A DNA stretch of 64,000 nucleotides from Oligosphaera ethanolica (GCF_030814695.1 NZ_JAUSVL010000001.1:1-64000), one strand, 5' to 3'; shown: positions 18,601-29,443, counted from the first letter of the stretch. Made by a program: numbers and translations. The notes: generated by a model not told the origin, from the sequence alone.

Positions 18601-20550
18601 TCAGTTTGCAGCCAGACGGCCGCCGGCAAGAACCAAGGCAATATCCTCTGCGGAAAGTGCGTGGGTCAGTGACAACTGCTGCTCACTACCATCGCCCCGC
18701 CGCAAGCGCGCCTGGACATCGGCTCCCGGCTTGAGCTGCGCATGCAGATTCTCAATGCAGAAGCTGTCACCAGCCGAAATCGTCTCCAACAACGAAGCGT
18801 CTTTGAATAATAATGGCAGAATGCCAAAATTGACTAGATTGGCCGCCAGTATGCGCTCAACCGAAATGGCGAGGACCACCCGCACGCCAAGGTGCATTGG
18901 GCAGATCGCCGCATGCTCGCGGGACGAGCCCTGACCAAAGCTCTCGCCGGCAACCACCACGCCAATGCGCCCAGCATCGCGAACCTTGCCGGCCCGCTCG
19001 GCAAAGCTCGCCTTGCCTTCTTCGTTGAAACACTCAAAGACGTATTGGGCATAGCGCGGAATATTGCTGCGGTACTTCAGGTAGGTGCCGGCAGGCATGA
19101 TGTGATCCGTCGTAATCTTGTCGCCCACCCGCAGCAACACTTCGCCCTCGACACAGTCGGGCAACGGCGAGCAGCACGGCGGCTCGCCAATGGTCTCCTT
19201 GCGCACGATCTCCACCGCGTCGCCAGCCGGTGCCGGCTGCAAGACCATGCTGTCGTCCACCAGGAACTGCCCAGGCATCGCCCAGCTCGGATAAGCGATG
19301 CCGAGGCTGCGCGGATCCGTCAGCTTGCCCGTTAGCGCCGTGGCCACCGCCGTCTCGGGGCTCACCAGATAGCACTGGTCATTTTTCGTCCCCGTGCGGT
19401 TAAGAAAATTACGATTAAAGGTCCGCACGCTGATGGTGCCGCTGGCCGGACTGAAACCCTGACCAATACAGGGCCCGCAGGCTGACTCCAGTATCCGGCA
19501 GCCCGCACCGATCAAGTCGCCCAAACTGCCGTCCAAGCTCATCATCTGCATCACCTGGCGACTGCCGGGCGCAATGCCCAGCGATACCGCTGGCGACACC
19601 TGCCGGCCTTTCAGCACCGCTGCGGCCATGCGCAAATCCTTCAGTGAGCTGTTCGTGCAGGACCCAATCAGCACCTGCGACACCGGCAAGCCAGCAATTT
19701 CCGACACCGGCCGCACATTGCCCGGATTGGACGGACAGGCCGCCATCGGCACCAGCTGTGACAAATCCAGCTCGATCACCCGGTCGTACACGGCGTCGGC
19801 ATCCGCCGTCAGGGACTGCCAGGCATCGCCACGGCCCTCAGCAACCAGAAACGCCCGGGTGTTTTCGTCAGACGGGAAGACCGACGTGGTCACCCCCAGC
19901 TCGGCGCCCATGTTGGTAATCGTCGCGCGCTCGGGTACGCTCAGGCTCTTCACGCCCGGCCCAAAATACTCCACTGCGGTGCCAACATTGCCCTTGCTGC
20001 CCAGTATGGCCAGCACCTGCAAGATCACGTCCTTGGCCGCGACCCAAGCCGGCAGCGCGCCGCTGAGGCGGATGCCAATCACGCGCGGAAAACTCAGTTT
20101 GAAGGGCTTACCCGCCATGGCCAACGCCACGTCGAGCCCGCCAGCGCCCATGGCGACCATGCCGATACCACCGCCGGTGGGCGTATGCGAATCCGATCCC
20201 AGCAGGGTCTTGCCAGGCACGCCATAGCGCTCCAGATGCACCTGGTGGCAGATGCCATTACCAGGTCGCGAGTACAGCACGCCCTTGGCCGCGCAGACAC
20301 TCTGCAGATACAGATGGTCGTTGGGATTCTCCGGCCCAAATTGGCTCGTGTTGTGATCGATATACTGCACTGACAACTCAGTTTTCACGCGGTCAACGCC
20401 CATCGCTTCCAATTCCAGAAAAGCCATGGTGCCCGTCGCGTCCTGACACAACGTCTGGTCAATGCGTATCTTCACTTCCTTGCCTGGCACGCAGTCGCCC
20501 TCGACAACGTGAGCACGGATGATTTTTTCAATGAGGGTCTGTCCCGACAT
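18601..20550 (-). CDS. acn: Aconitate hydratase (short, Aquifex-type)
   Basis: 649 residues from an ATG at 20550 with a GAGGAGA ribosome site. It isomerises citrate and isocitrate in the TCA cycle with a [4Fe-4S] cluster. Cluster ligands are visible in IGSCTNSS and SACGPCIGQG. Other conserved segments are LLGSDSHTPTGGGIGMVAMG and the swivel-domain GESFGQGSSREHAA. At about 650 residues it matches the compact bacterial type rather than the 890-residue AcnA. It lies between enolase and the kinase gene on one strand. Confidence 0.93.
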   Translation of the reverse strand: MSGQTLIEKIIRAHVVEGDCVPGKEVKIRIDQTLCQDATGTMAFLELEAMGVDRVKTELSVQYIDHNTSQFGPENPNDHLYLQSVCAAKGVLYSRPGNGICHQVHLERYGVPGKTLLGSDSHTPTGGGIGMVAMGAGGLDVALAMAGKPFKLSFPRVIGIRLSGALPAWVAAKDVILQVLAILGSKGNVGTAVEYFGPGVKSLSVPERATITNMGAELGVTTSVFPSDENTRAFLVAEGRGDAWQSLTADADAVYDRVIELDLSQLVPMAACPSNPGNVRPVSEIAGLPVSQVLIGSCTNSSLKDLRMAAAVLKGRQVSPAVSLGIAPGSRQVMQMMSLDGSLGDLIGAGCRILESACGPCIGQGFSPASGTISVRTFNRNFLNRTGTKNDQCYLVSPETAVATALTGKLTDPRSLGIAYPSWAMPGQFLVDDSMVLQPAPAGDAVEIVRKETIGEPPCCSPLPDCVEGEVLLRVGDKITTDHIMPAGTYLKYRSNIPRYAQYVFECFNEEGKASFAERAGKVRDAGRIGVVVAGESFGQGSSREHAAICPMHLGVRVVLAISVERILAANLVNFGILPLLFKDASLLETISAGDSFCIENLHAQLKPGADVQARLRRGDGSEQQLSLTHALSAEDIALVLAGGRLAAN

Positions 20551-20640
20551 GTGTTCTCCTCGTATCCTTCGCGATGGCGTTCTCACAGCCGGCCGCGCTG
20601 TGGCGACCGACCGCTGTTATGTGCTTTGTGGCTGATGCCA

Positions 20641-21948
<1,308 letters not shown>

Positions 21949-21975
21949 TCAGACGCGACGACGCGGCCGTCATGC

Positions 21976-23022
21976 CTACCACTGCACAGCCAGGCCACAG
22001 CAGTTGATACCGCTGCCAATGCCGAGCAAGGCCAGCTTGGCACCAGGCCGCAGCCGGCCGGCTTCTGCCGCCATGGCACAGGTCGCCGGCAGAGACGCCG
22101 AACCGCAATTGCCAAGCCGTTCAAAGGTTGAAAAGTCCTTCGCCCGATCCAAGCCGAGCGACTGATAGAGCAACTCGCTGTGGGTCTTGCCCACCTGATG
22201 CGTGCAAATCACATCTGGCGTCGACTCCGTCCACGCCGCCACGTCCTTGAGCTTCCGCCACATGTGGCCGGCAACTGCGATGCCACGGACCATCAGCTCA
22301 TGCGAATTCGTCGCCATCACCGGCGCGCTGCCATCCGTCATGCCGCCACCGGCATCACCCTGACAAAGGTGGTTCCCGGAACAGTCCGCATAATGCGCCG
22401 CCGCCAGCAGACGATGGCCAAGACGACTCTTGGACAGGCGCCGCACCACCACCGCCGCCGCAGCCGAACCGATGGTCAGCGAGGCAAACTGATCCTTGAT
22501 GCTCCGCCGCGTCTGGCTCGTATCGGCATTCAAGCGCTTGATGGTGTTCTCAACCAGTGGCACGCCATTCTCGCCACAAACCGCCAGGCCCGTCTCAATC
22601 TGCCCAAGCTCGACCATGTTCGCCAGCATCAATATGCCACTGACCATGCCCAAACACGCATTCGATATGTCAAAATTCATCACGTGATGGCCCAGGGCCA
22701 AAAGCCGATGCACCGCCGTCGAAGTCGCCGGCTCAACAAAGTCCCGCGACACCGAGCAGTTAATCAGGCAATCCACATCGCCAGCCACTAGCCCGGCCGC
22801 CGCCAGCGCCCGCCGGCCCGCTTGCGCCGACGCCTCGCTCGGCAAGGTCCCCGCCGGCCAAAAACGCCGTTCACGGATGCCACTCATGAGCTCCAGGCGA
22901 CCTTCGTGCAAACCGATGCGCTCGTAGAGCGGTCGGAGCCAGCCTTCTATCTCCAGCGAGCTCACTACGCGCTCAGGCAAGGCGTAGCTGACCGCTTCAA
23001 TACACACATCGCGATATCGCAT
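21976..23022 (-). CDS. OleA-like thiolase (3-oxoacyl-ACP synthase III superfamily)
   Basis: 348 residues. Catalytic Cys is in SNACLGM, His in CTHQVGKTHSELL and Asn in ERLGNCGSASLP. Segments such as LRPLYERIGL, LINCSVSRDFVEPATST and LLGIGSGINC match OleA, which condenses two acyl-CoAs head to head to start long-chain olefin or hydrocarbon synthesis, more closely than FabH. No oleB, oleC or oleD lies within this window, so the product here is open. It stands in a run with enolase and a PHP protein. Confidence 0.8.
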   Translation of the reverse strand: MRYRDVCIEAVSYALPERVVSSLEIEGWLRPLYERIGLHEGRLELMSGIRERRFWPAGTLPSEASAQAGRRALAAAGLVAGDVDCLINCSVSRDFVEPATSTAVHRLLALGHHVMNFDISNACLGMVSGILMLANMVELGQIETGLAVCGENGVPLVENTIKRLNADTSQTRRSIKDQFASLTIGSAAAAVVVRRLSKSRLGHRLLAAAHYADCSGNHLCQGDAGGGMTDGSAPVMATNSHELMVRGIAVAGHMWRKLKDVAAWTESTPDVICTHQVGKTHSELLYQSLGLDRAKDFSTFERLGNCGSASLPATCAMAAEAGRLRPGAKLALLGIGSGINCCGLAVQW

Positions 23023-23102
23023 GCAAAAATATCCCGTCTTTGGTTCTCAAAGCAGAAAAATGGCAAACGAGTAATATACACCCTCTTCCGCTTTCGGGGC
23101 CC

Positions 23103-23564
23103 CTAGCTGTCCAGCCCGAGATCGCCGGTCAGGCGGTAGTGCGAGCCGTCCCGATTCACCGCCAGCTGGCGATCCGGAAAGGCCTCCGCCAGCGCCGCCG
23201 CCAGCAGTTCGCCGGCGTCATTCAGCATCGCCTCGCGCTGCATGCCACTGATGGGCTGCGCTGACGCTGTGCGCATCTCCACCACGTAGCCCGCGCCAAA
23301 TTCGCTGGTATAACCCATGGTGAATTTGGCGTCCACGCTAAAGAGACCATCGTACTTGGCGTTGGCCGTGCTGCCGCGCTCCGGCCGGTTCGGCTTCAGG
23401 CGAAAATGCGCGCCGTACTTGTCCTCAAGCGCCGCATCGACTTTGTCCAGCGCCTGCCGCAGGCGCCGTTCCCATTTTTCCAATGCCGATAAAGTCACTG
23501 TCGCTGTCCCCAATGATTCGTGTTGTTCGCTCACCAAAGCCGGTGACGCGCCGTTCTCAGGCAT
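23103..23564 (-). CDS. Conserved-looking small protein of unknown function
   Basis: 153 residues from the ATG at 23564, which overlaps the stop codon of the PHP gene (ATGCCTGA), so the two are likely translated together. No family recognised. The N-terminal third is an amphipathic helix (SALEKWERRLRQALDKVDAALED). The remainder looks alpha/beta with two-strand segments (YDGLFSVDAKFTMGYTSEFG). There are no membrane helices or signal peptide. Confidence 0.65.
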   Translation of the reverse strand: MPENGASPALVSEQHESLGTATVTLSALEKWERRLRQALDKVDAALEDKYGAHFRLKPNRPERGSTANAKYDGLFSVDAKFTMGYTSEFGAGYVVEMRTASAQPISGMQREAMLNDAGELLAAALAEAFPDRQLAVNRDGSHYRLTGDLGLDS

Positions 23565-24474
23565 TGACCACGGGCACCGCAATGGGGTTGCTCCAGGCAT
23601 ATCGGCCCTGGCTGTCCCGTATTTGCAGGCGGAACCAGGTGCCGGGGCGCTTCGCCTGCAGTGTCGCTGTGAACGCACCACAGTCATTCGCACCACTGCC
23701 CGGCCCGTCCGCATCCGGCACCTGCACGCAGTAGCCGCCACTGAAATTGGTCAGGCCAATCACCTCCGTGCAAGGGCTGAACTCGGCCGAAAAGACGCCG
23801 TCGGCAAAATGCAGAAAATGGAATTCCGGCCCCTGCGTGGCATAGAAGTCGCCCTGCCTGAGCGCCGTCATCACCGCTGCTGGCGACGCGTCAGGCGCGG
23901 CCACCACCGTCCAGCCACGGAAGAGATCACGCGGCCGGTGCATGTCGTCCACCGCCAAGGCCGGGAGCATGACGCCGGCGTCGAGCATCTCGTCCCACAA
24001 CTGCATGTTGTATTCCTTGCCGATGTAACGCGTCGCCGTGTTGAAGACTTCCAGGCCGATAAAGCCCTTGAGCGTCATCACCTCTGCCGAGGTGAAGCCA
24101 CACCAGTGCGGATGCGCGCAGACACAGGCACCACCAAGCTTGTTGACCAGGTCGATCATGTCCTGCGCCGCCAGCCCCTCCGGATACTCGAAGGACTCGG
24201 GCACATTCAAGGCCACAATATGCCAGGGGATTCCACGCGGCCCTGCCGGATGCATCTCCATGCCGGATATTAGGGTCAACCCCATACTGTCCAACTCCGA
24301 CACCCGGTTCGTCTTGCGATGGTCGGTCAGCGCCAAGATGTCATAACCGGCCTCGCGATAAAGCCGCACAACCTCCGCCGGTGCAAAAATGCCGTCCGAC
24401 AGCGTCGTATGAGTGTGAAATGCACCCTTGAATGTCGGTAGTACCCGACCATATAAATCAAGCATGGCTGTCAC
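23557..24474 (-). CDS. PHP-domain phosphoesterase
   Basis: 305 residues from a GTG at 24474, or 302 from the ATG at 24465; the ribosome site does not decide. The metal-binding motifs of the PHP fold are in order: HTHTTLSDG, LTDHRK, GMEMHP, CAHPHW and DDMH. A beta-rich C-terminal part (about 215-305) follows the catalytic domain. Relatives hydrolyse nucleotides, phosphonates or histidinol phosphate; the substrate here is unknown. It heads the seven-gene run. Confidence 0.85.
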   Translation of the reverse strand: MTAMLDLYGRVLPTFKGAFHTHTTLSDGIFAPAEVVRLYREAGYDILALTDHRKTNRVSELDSMGLTLISGMEMHPAGPRGIPWHIVALNVPESFEYPEGLAAQDMIDLVNKLGGACVCAHPHWCGFTSAEVMTLKGFIGLEVFNTATRYIGKEYNMQLWDEMLDAGVMLPALAVDDMHRPRDLFRGWTVVAAPDASPAAVMTALRQGDFYATQGPEFHFLHFADGVFSAEFSPCTEVIGLTNFSGGYCVQVPDADGPGSGANDCGAFTATLQAKRPGTWFRLQIRDSQGRYAWSNPIAVPVVNA

Positions 24475-24570
24475 CGCTTCTTCTTTTTAATTGAAAAAAC
24501 AACAAAAAACACCCAAATGTAATGGCTGAATGACGATATAACAGCACTTTCGATGAATTACTAGATCAGA

Positions 24571-25052
24571 CCGAGTAAGCGGTCAGCCATTGATAATTGA
24601 GCCGTAGAGCAGCAGGCGGCCATAGGCGCGCCCGCCTCCCAGCCGTGGCCCCGCGCGCTCATCTCCCAGCCCGTGGTGCGGGCTTTCAGCCCGCGCCGTC
24701 GCCAGAGGTCAGCCCGCGTCCCGTCGCGCGCCCGTCTCCCAGCCCGTGGTGCGGGCTTTCAGCCCGCGCCGTCGCCAGAGGTCAGCCCGCGTCCCGTCGC
24801 GCGCCCGTCTCCCAGCCGTGGTGCGGGCGTCCCGCCCGCACCGTCACGAGAGGTTAGCTCCTCGCACGACACCCGAACAGCCCCACGCTGACGTTCCCGA
24901 ACAGCCCCCTCCTGCTTCCATGTTCCGGCCGTGATGAGAGCATCGCCCCGGGGCGGCGCTTGGAGGGCGCCACATTGGCGAGGCACGTCGCGTCCCACCG
25001 CGCCAGCGAGAGGCATGCCGTGCATCCATTCTCAATGGGTGACCGATTACTC
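24571..25052. repeat. Dispersed repeat unit with tandem 73-bp hairpin repeats
   Basis: The left end is gaccgagtaagcggtcagcc then attgataattgagc, and the right end ttctcaatgggtgaccgatt then ac (25051), an approximate inverted pair. Inside are three copies of a 73-bp unit (from 24662, 24735 and 24808) with the hairpin gtgcgggctttcagcccgcg. The third copy has diverged. A ggcgccacattggcgaggca module follows. Nothing coding is convincing. The stretch 24475-24570 is A+T-rich and probably holds the promoter of the PHP run. Confidence 0.75.
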
Positions 25053-25099
25053 AGACCGAGTAATCGGTCACTGGACTTTGGACAATCTTGCACGGACTC

Positions 25100-26458
25100 C
25101 TACGCAACGTCCGGTGCTGATTTTTTTCCCTCCGCCAGCTCGCTTTGCATTAAACGCACCAGATCGCGCAGGGATGGACGGGTGACCGGGTCGTTTCGCC
25201 ACCGTTCTCGCGTTGGGAATGCCTCGTTTCGCTTGTCATCGTAGAGTCGTATGCTTGCCAGAAGCAAAGCGGCATAGCAAGCCGAGATGAAAGCGGGCAC
25301 TTTAGCTACTGAATCTTTGTTCCACACCTGGGCTTTGCCAATGCCAAGTATTGCTTTCTGGTCTCGAAAGCTGACTTCGATCTCCCAGCGAAGCAAGTAA
25401 GCCCTTATAGCCTGTTCGATCGTGATCTTGTTTATGGCACCGGTTACGACCAGGAAGGCAGGCTGCCGATAGAGAGTGCGCCCATTCTTGGTCAGACGAT
25501 AGGGAAAAGGCTTAATGACTATGAGATTACAGGGCTGATCGTGGGTCGCACCCGGCCACCTGACGTTTTGGACGCACTTGTAATGCACGGCAAGTTTACG
25601 TCCGTGCTTGAATACCTCCATGGTCCGCGTTTCGTAGTTGTCGCTGGCAAGAATATCCTTGGGTGAAGGCAGACGTTGGCCGTACTTGCGATTGCCTTTG
25701 CGTTGTTCGGGGCAAAGAGGCTCGACAAAGACCGTGTCCTTCCTCGCTCGCGCGACGATCACGGTGTTGTGAGGAGGATCAGTCAGGAAACAGCTGTTGG
25801 CAAAACTGCCGTCGGCGCTTTGGATAAGGACACGGTCGTAACCGCCAGGTATTGCGTCGATTGCCCCACGAAGGGAAAAAAGCTGCTGGCGACCGCGCAC
25901 ACTCATGTTGTGCTTTTTCTTCTCTTCCTTCAGTATCTGTTCCTCCTCCGGACTTGTCACTTTTCCAGCCTTGACCGGTGGTGCGTGTCTGAACGCCACG
26001 GGTACGGCTCGACTGGAGTTGGGATCAGAGCCGTGGCACATGATGGTCGTTTCCAGATAGCGCTGGCCAATGACCAGATTGACATGAAACGGGGGGCTGA
26101 TAGGGTCCCGGGCGTAAGCAGTACCGGGGATTTTTTTGCCGGTCTTGCGCACGAGCGTATCGTCGATGGCGGAAATGATGGGGTCGTAGACTGGGCAGAG
26201 ACTGACGGCCTCCTGGATAATGGGCCCGAATATGCCTTCACAGTCCCATTTACTCCGGGAGAAAAGTTTATAGAACGCGCTCCAGTGGAACACCATATCT
26301 AGAAAGTTAATGGCGCTGGTTATGGTTTTTGGATGACTGGCGCCCAAAAGGCCGATGCCTATCGTGACAAATCGCTTTCGTGACCGAACATCCTTGATGC
26401 CCACGCTCAGAGTCGCCAAAAAAGCACGCAACCACACAAGCAGCGATTTGTTTTCCAT
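25100..26458 (-). CDS. DDE transposase (IS4/IS701-like)
   Basis: 452 residues. Probable catalytic Asp is in SAIDDTLVRKTGKKIPG (about 97-111), the second in IQSADGSFANS and the Glu in RWEIEVSFRDQK, the usual DDE pattern with a YREK-like helix. The family within the IS4/IS701 group could not be fixed. The frame is intact. The start codon is 2 bp after the stop of the HARE-HTH gene, so the two are likely coupled. Confidence 0.83.
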   Translation of the reverse strand: MENKSLLVWLRAFLATLSVGIKDVRSRKRFVTIGIGLLGASHPKTITSAINFLDMVFHWSAFYKLFSRSKWDCEGIFGPIIQEAVSLCPVYDPIISAIDDTLVRKTGKKIPGTAYARDPISPPFHVNLVIGQRYLETTIMCHGSDPNSSRAVPVAFRHAPPVKAGKVTSPEEEQILKEEKKKHNMSVRGRQQLFSLRGAIDAIPGGYDRVLIQSADGSFANSCFLTDPPHNTVIVARARKDTVFVEPLCPEQRKGNRKYGQRLPSPKDILASDNYETRTMEVFKHGRKLAVHYKCVQNVRWPGATHDQPCNLIVIKPFPYRLTKNGRTLYRQPAFLVVTGAINKITIEQAIRAYLLRWEIEVSFRDQKAILGIGKAQVWNKDSVAKVPAFISACYAALLLASIRLYDDKRNEAFPTRERWRNDPVTRPSLRDLVRLMQSELAEGKKSAPDVA

Positions 26459-26460
26459 GG

Positions 26461-26808
26461 CTAATCGTCCTCCTCTTGGTCCAGCAGTGCAAATTCGTTG
26501 CGTCCTGTACGCCGGAACGTGTGTCCGTCGAGAACCTTCTTGGTCATCGCCGACACGATGGACTCGCGACGCAGCTTCACGCCATGGCGCTTCTGCACGC
26601 GGTCAAGGATCTCATTGATGTGAAGAGGCTCCCCCGCTTCTCGGAGTATATCGCTAACTAGTAACATGTTAGATCTTTTTCCGGCTGCCTTTCGGTTCGC
26701 TTCCAGGCGACCGTCCAAACCTTTGGCCGAGCGCAATGCCTTTAGTCCGGATTCAAGCATTGTTTCCAAGACATTACAGAGATCGTTGCTGCTGATTTCT
26801 TTTGCCAT
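26461..26808 (-). CDS. HARE-HTH (winged helix) protein carried by the IS
   Basis: 115 residues inside the IS ends. The segment from about 48 to 110 (LLVSDILREAGEPLHINEIL, then RRESIVSAMTKKVL, GRNEFALL) matches the HARE-HTH fold found in restriction enzymes, RNA polymerase delta and eukaryotic ASXL proteins. The N-terminal 45 residues are helical. Its place 2 bp before the transposase suggests it helps bind the IS ends or regulates transposition; this is an inference. Confidence 0.75.
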   Translation of the reverse strand: MAKEISSNDLCNVLETMLESGLKALRSAKGLDGRLEANRKAAGKRSNMLLVSDILREAGEPLHINEILDRVQKRHGVKLRRESIVSAMTKKVLDGHTFRRTGRNEFALLDQEEDD

Positions 26809-26938
26809 ACCCGTAGCCCTTCCTTGTTGTGACCAGACACGCCAGCATTCAAGCTACGGGTAGCATAATACGGAGTAGGTAGAATGCAAATTAATTTTTA
26901 GATTTATTTTTAAACAAAAAAAATTGTCCAAAGTCCAG

Positions 26939-27291
26939 AGACCGAGTAATCGGTCAGTGATTGATAATGGCCGATATCAGAGGACGACTGGGACGCTGGG
27001 GACTCCTGGGAGCGCCGCCGTCCCGGCGGCACTTATTGGCTGCTGCGCACTGGGGCGAGGACTCACGGACTCATGAGGCATGATCCCATGGATTGGACCG
27101 TGGGGACTTTCTGGACCATTGGGATTGACGCCTTGGACACCGGGGACCGGTTGTGGACTGCTTGGACGCTGGGGACTGACTGGCGGCGTCCATCGCGTCC
27201 ATGGCGTCCATGGTGTCCATAAAACGCCCAGTGTCCCGCCAGTCAAGAGGCGGCGCTGGCAGCCGGCTATTCTCAATCACTGACCGCTTAC
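26939..27291. repeat. Dispersed repeat unit with linked minisatellite
   Basis: It begins agaccgagtaatcggtcagt then gattgataatgg and ends ctattctcaatcactgaccg then cttac. Inside are a gcgccgccgtcccggcggc hairpin (about 27012), the gcgaggactcacgg module (27056-27180), and four 9-bp minisatellite units (27185-27220). This is the plus-strand counterpart of 9385-9576. Confidence 0.75.
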
Positions 27292-27293
27292 AT

Positions 27294-27530
27294 CAGACGG
27301 GTAATCGGTCAGCCATTGATAATTGAGCCATAGAGCAACAGGCGGCTCTAGGCGCGCCCGTCTCCCAGCCGTGGTGCGGGCTTTTAGCCCGCGCCGTCGC
27401 AAGAGGCCTACAAGCGGCCACTCGCGCGCCCGACACCCCAGGCCGCGAAGCGGCAGAAGCGCTGAAAGCGCGATCAATGATAGCCCAGGGCAAGCGACGC
27501 CGGAGGCGGAGCGTCGCCCTGGGTACAACG
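27294..27530. repeat. Dispersed repeat unit, hairpin repeat plus one arm of the composite
   Basis: It starts cagacgggtaatcggtcagc then cattgataattgagcc, almost identical to 24568-24602. It then carries gtggtgcgggcttttagccc (27371) and the left arm of the composite repeat (27441-27526). The central hairpin and right arm are missing. The 147 bp from 27531 to the next gene show only cgatccgtccg-type short repeats. Confidence 0.7.
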
Positions 27531-27677
27531 GCGGCTATGTTCGAGCGATCCGTCCGATCCGTCCGCCCCGTCCGCGCTCCCCCCCGCGTCCTTGTTTTTC
27601 GCCTTGGCGCCATTACCTTAGCTTGACCGCCGCCGCCAAGAACGAAGTGTTTTATGACCGAGCAGAGATAACCCGCC

Positions 27678-28289
27678 ATGCTGGCACGCGAAGCCGACAT
27701 CGTCATCCTGGATTTTGAGAGCACGGGCAGCAGTCCCGGCAAGCCGAATCTGCCCTGGCAGCTTGGCGCGGTGTGTTTCAGCGGTGGCAAAGTCCAGCCC
27801 GACCACGGCTTTTCGGTATACCTGCGGGTGCCTGACGACCACCCATTCAACCCCTACACACCAGGCCGCTGGGCGTCTTTGCGCGATGAGCTGGCGGCGG
27901 CGCCGTCGCTCCCGGAGCTCTGGCCACAGCTGCAGCCGTGGCTTCTCGGCCACCCTCTGGGCGCCCATCACGCCCCTACCGAACGCTGCCTCCTCCAGCA
28001 AGCATTCCCCCTCCACCACTTCGGGCCGTGGATTGACACCCTCACTCTCGCCCGTATCGCTTACCCGGGCCTGAGCAGTTTCCAGCTCGAAGACCTCCTC
28101 TCCGAATTTGGCATCGACCGCAAGGTCGCCGAGGTCTGCCCCGACCGACAGCCCCACGACGCCTTCTTTGACGCCGTCGCCTGCGGCTTTCTCCTCCAAT
28201 TCCTCCTCAGCAGGCCGTCATGGCAAGACACCAGCCTGGAAAAACTCTACGCCGCCAAGGCGACCGCTGCCAACACTGCCCCAAAATAA
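27678..28289 (+). CDS. DnaQ-like 3'-5' exonuclease domain protein
   Basis: 203 residues. The DEDDh pattern is visible: D and E in ILDFEST (about 10-16), a middle segment GAHHAPTERCLL with SFQLEDLLSEFG, and HDAFFDAVACGFLL for the final His and Asp. The family covers proofreading subunits and RNase T-like nucleases; this stand-alone copy could act in repair or RNA trimming. A short gap (23 bp) precedes the aldo/keto reductase gene. Confidence 0.78.
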   Translation: MLAREADIVILDFESTGSSPGKPNLPWQLGAVCFSGGKVQPDHGFSVYLRVPDDHPFNPYTPGRWASLRDELAAAPSLPELWPQLQPWLLGHPLGAHHAPTERCLLQQAFPLHHFGPWIDTLTLARIAYPGLSSFQLEDLLSEFGIDRKVAEVCPDRQPHDAFFDAVACGFLLQFLLSRPSWQDTSLEKLYAAKATAANTAPK

Positions 28290-28312
28290 GCACTCATACT
28301 GGAGTCAACACC

Positions 28313-29443
28313 ATGCAATACCGACAGATCGGCAACACCGGCGTTAACGCGTCCATCCTCGGCTTTGGCTGCATGCGCCTGCCCGTCGTCGACGGCAAAA
28401 GCAACCAGATCGACATGGATAAGACCGGCGAGCTCTTCCGCCACGCCTACGACCAAGGCGTCAATTACTTCGACACCGCCTACGTCTACCACGGCGAAAC
28501 CAGCGAAGTCGCTCTCGGCCAGGGTGTACGGGACTTCCGTGACAAGGTCAACATCGCCACCAAGCTCCCGCCCAACCGCTCGCAGTCACAGGACGACATG
28601 GAACGCTTTCTCGACACTCAGCTCCAGCGCCTGCAAACCGATCACATCGACTTCTATCTACTCCACGCCCTCAACAAAAACTCCTGGCAACGCCTGGATG
28701 AACTCAAGGTCACGGATTTTCTCAACCGCGCCCTCGCCGACGGCCGCATCCGCCACGCGGCCTTTTCCTTCCATGACGACCTGGCGACCTTCAAGCAGAT
28801 CGTCGCTGCCTTTCCCTGGGCTTTCGCGCAGGTCCAGCACAATTTTATCCAGACCGACTACCAAGCCGGCAGCGAAGGCATCGCCTACGCGGCCGAACGC
28901 GGCCTCGGTATTGTCGTCATGGAGCCCCTCCACGGTGGCGATCTCGCCCGGGAAAATCCCGCGACACAGCCCATCTGGGACGCCTTCCCGCAGCGGCGGT
29001 CGCCGGTCGCCTGGGCCCTGCGCTATCTCTGGAGTCAATCCAGCGTCAGCGTCGTCCTCAGCGGCATGAGTACCATGGCCCAGCTGCAGGAAAATCTCGC
29101 TTTGGCCAACGACCAGGCGCTCTGCACGCCCTTGTCCGACGCCGAAAAGCAGGCCCTTGCCGAGGCGCGCGCGGCCCTGCTGGCCCGCACCCGCGTGCCC
29201 TGCACCCGCTGCGGTTACTGCATGCCATGCCCTCACGGCGTGAATATCCCCGGCTGCTTTGAGCACTTCAATAAAAGCTCGGTCTTCAACAACCCCGCCA
29301 CCGCCAAATTCCACTACGGCATCTTTGTCGGCAAAGAGAAGGACGCCTCGCAGTGCCGCAACTGTGGCCGCTGTCTGCCTCTCTGCCCCCAGCACATCGA
29401 CATCCCCGCCGTCCTCAAGCAGGTCGCTGAGGAATTAGCCTGA
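28313..29443 (+). CDS. Aldo/keto reductase with C-terminal ferredoxin-like Fe-S motifs
   Basis: 376 residues from the ATG at 28313 (GGAG upstream). The AKR barrel holds Asp/Tyr of FDTAYVYHG (about 51-59), Lys in IATKLPP and His in YLLHALN. The C-terminal 90 residues have two cysteine groups, CTRCGYCMPCPHG and CRNCGRCLPLCPQ, likely binding two [4Fe-4S] clusters. This AKR subtype is widespread in anaerobes and its substrates are poorly known. Confidence 0.9.
   Translation: MQYRQIGNTGVNASILGFGCMRLPVVDGKSNQIDMDKTGELFRHAYDQGVNYFDTAYVYHGETSEVALGQGVRDFRDKVNIATKLPPNRSQSQDDMERFLDTQLQRLQTDHIDFYLLHALNKNSWQRLDELKVTDFLNRALADGRIRHAAFSFHDDLATFKQIVAAFPWAFAQVQHNFIQTDYQAGSEGIAYAAERGLGIVVMEPLHGGDLARENPATQPIWDAFPQRRSPVAWALRYLWSQSSVSVVLSGMSTMAQLQENLALANDQALCTPLSDAEKQALAEARAALLARTRVPCTRCGYCMPCPHGVNIPGCFEHFNKSSVFNNPATAKFHYGIFVGKEKDASQCRNCGRCLPLCPQHIDIPAVLKQVAEELA

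Larger units (their letters stand above)
25071..26938 (-). mobile_element. Two-gene insertion sequence, 1868 bp
   Basis: Perfect 16-bp inverted ends: CTGGACTTTGGACAAT at 25071-25086 and its complement at 26923-26938. Directly outside lies an 18-bp direct repeat, agaccgagtaatcggtca, at 25053-25070 and 26939-26956. This is either a long target duplication or two copies of a repeat that is common in this genome. The element carries a DDE transposase gene and, upstream of it, a HARE-HTH gene. The A+T-rich end (26880-26922) is probably its promoter. Confidence 0.82.

Noticed and set aside
21976..24474. An ole-type hydrocarbon cluster.
   Set aside because: Only the OleA-like gene is present; neighbours are enolase, an unknown protein and a PHP phosphoesterase.
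24662..24850. CRISPR or tandem-gene array with 73-bp period.
   Set aside because: The whole 73 bp repeats, so there are no unique spacers, and it is a hairpin-type dispersed repeat also present singly elsewhere.
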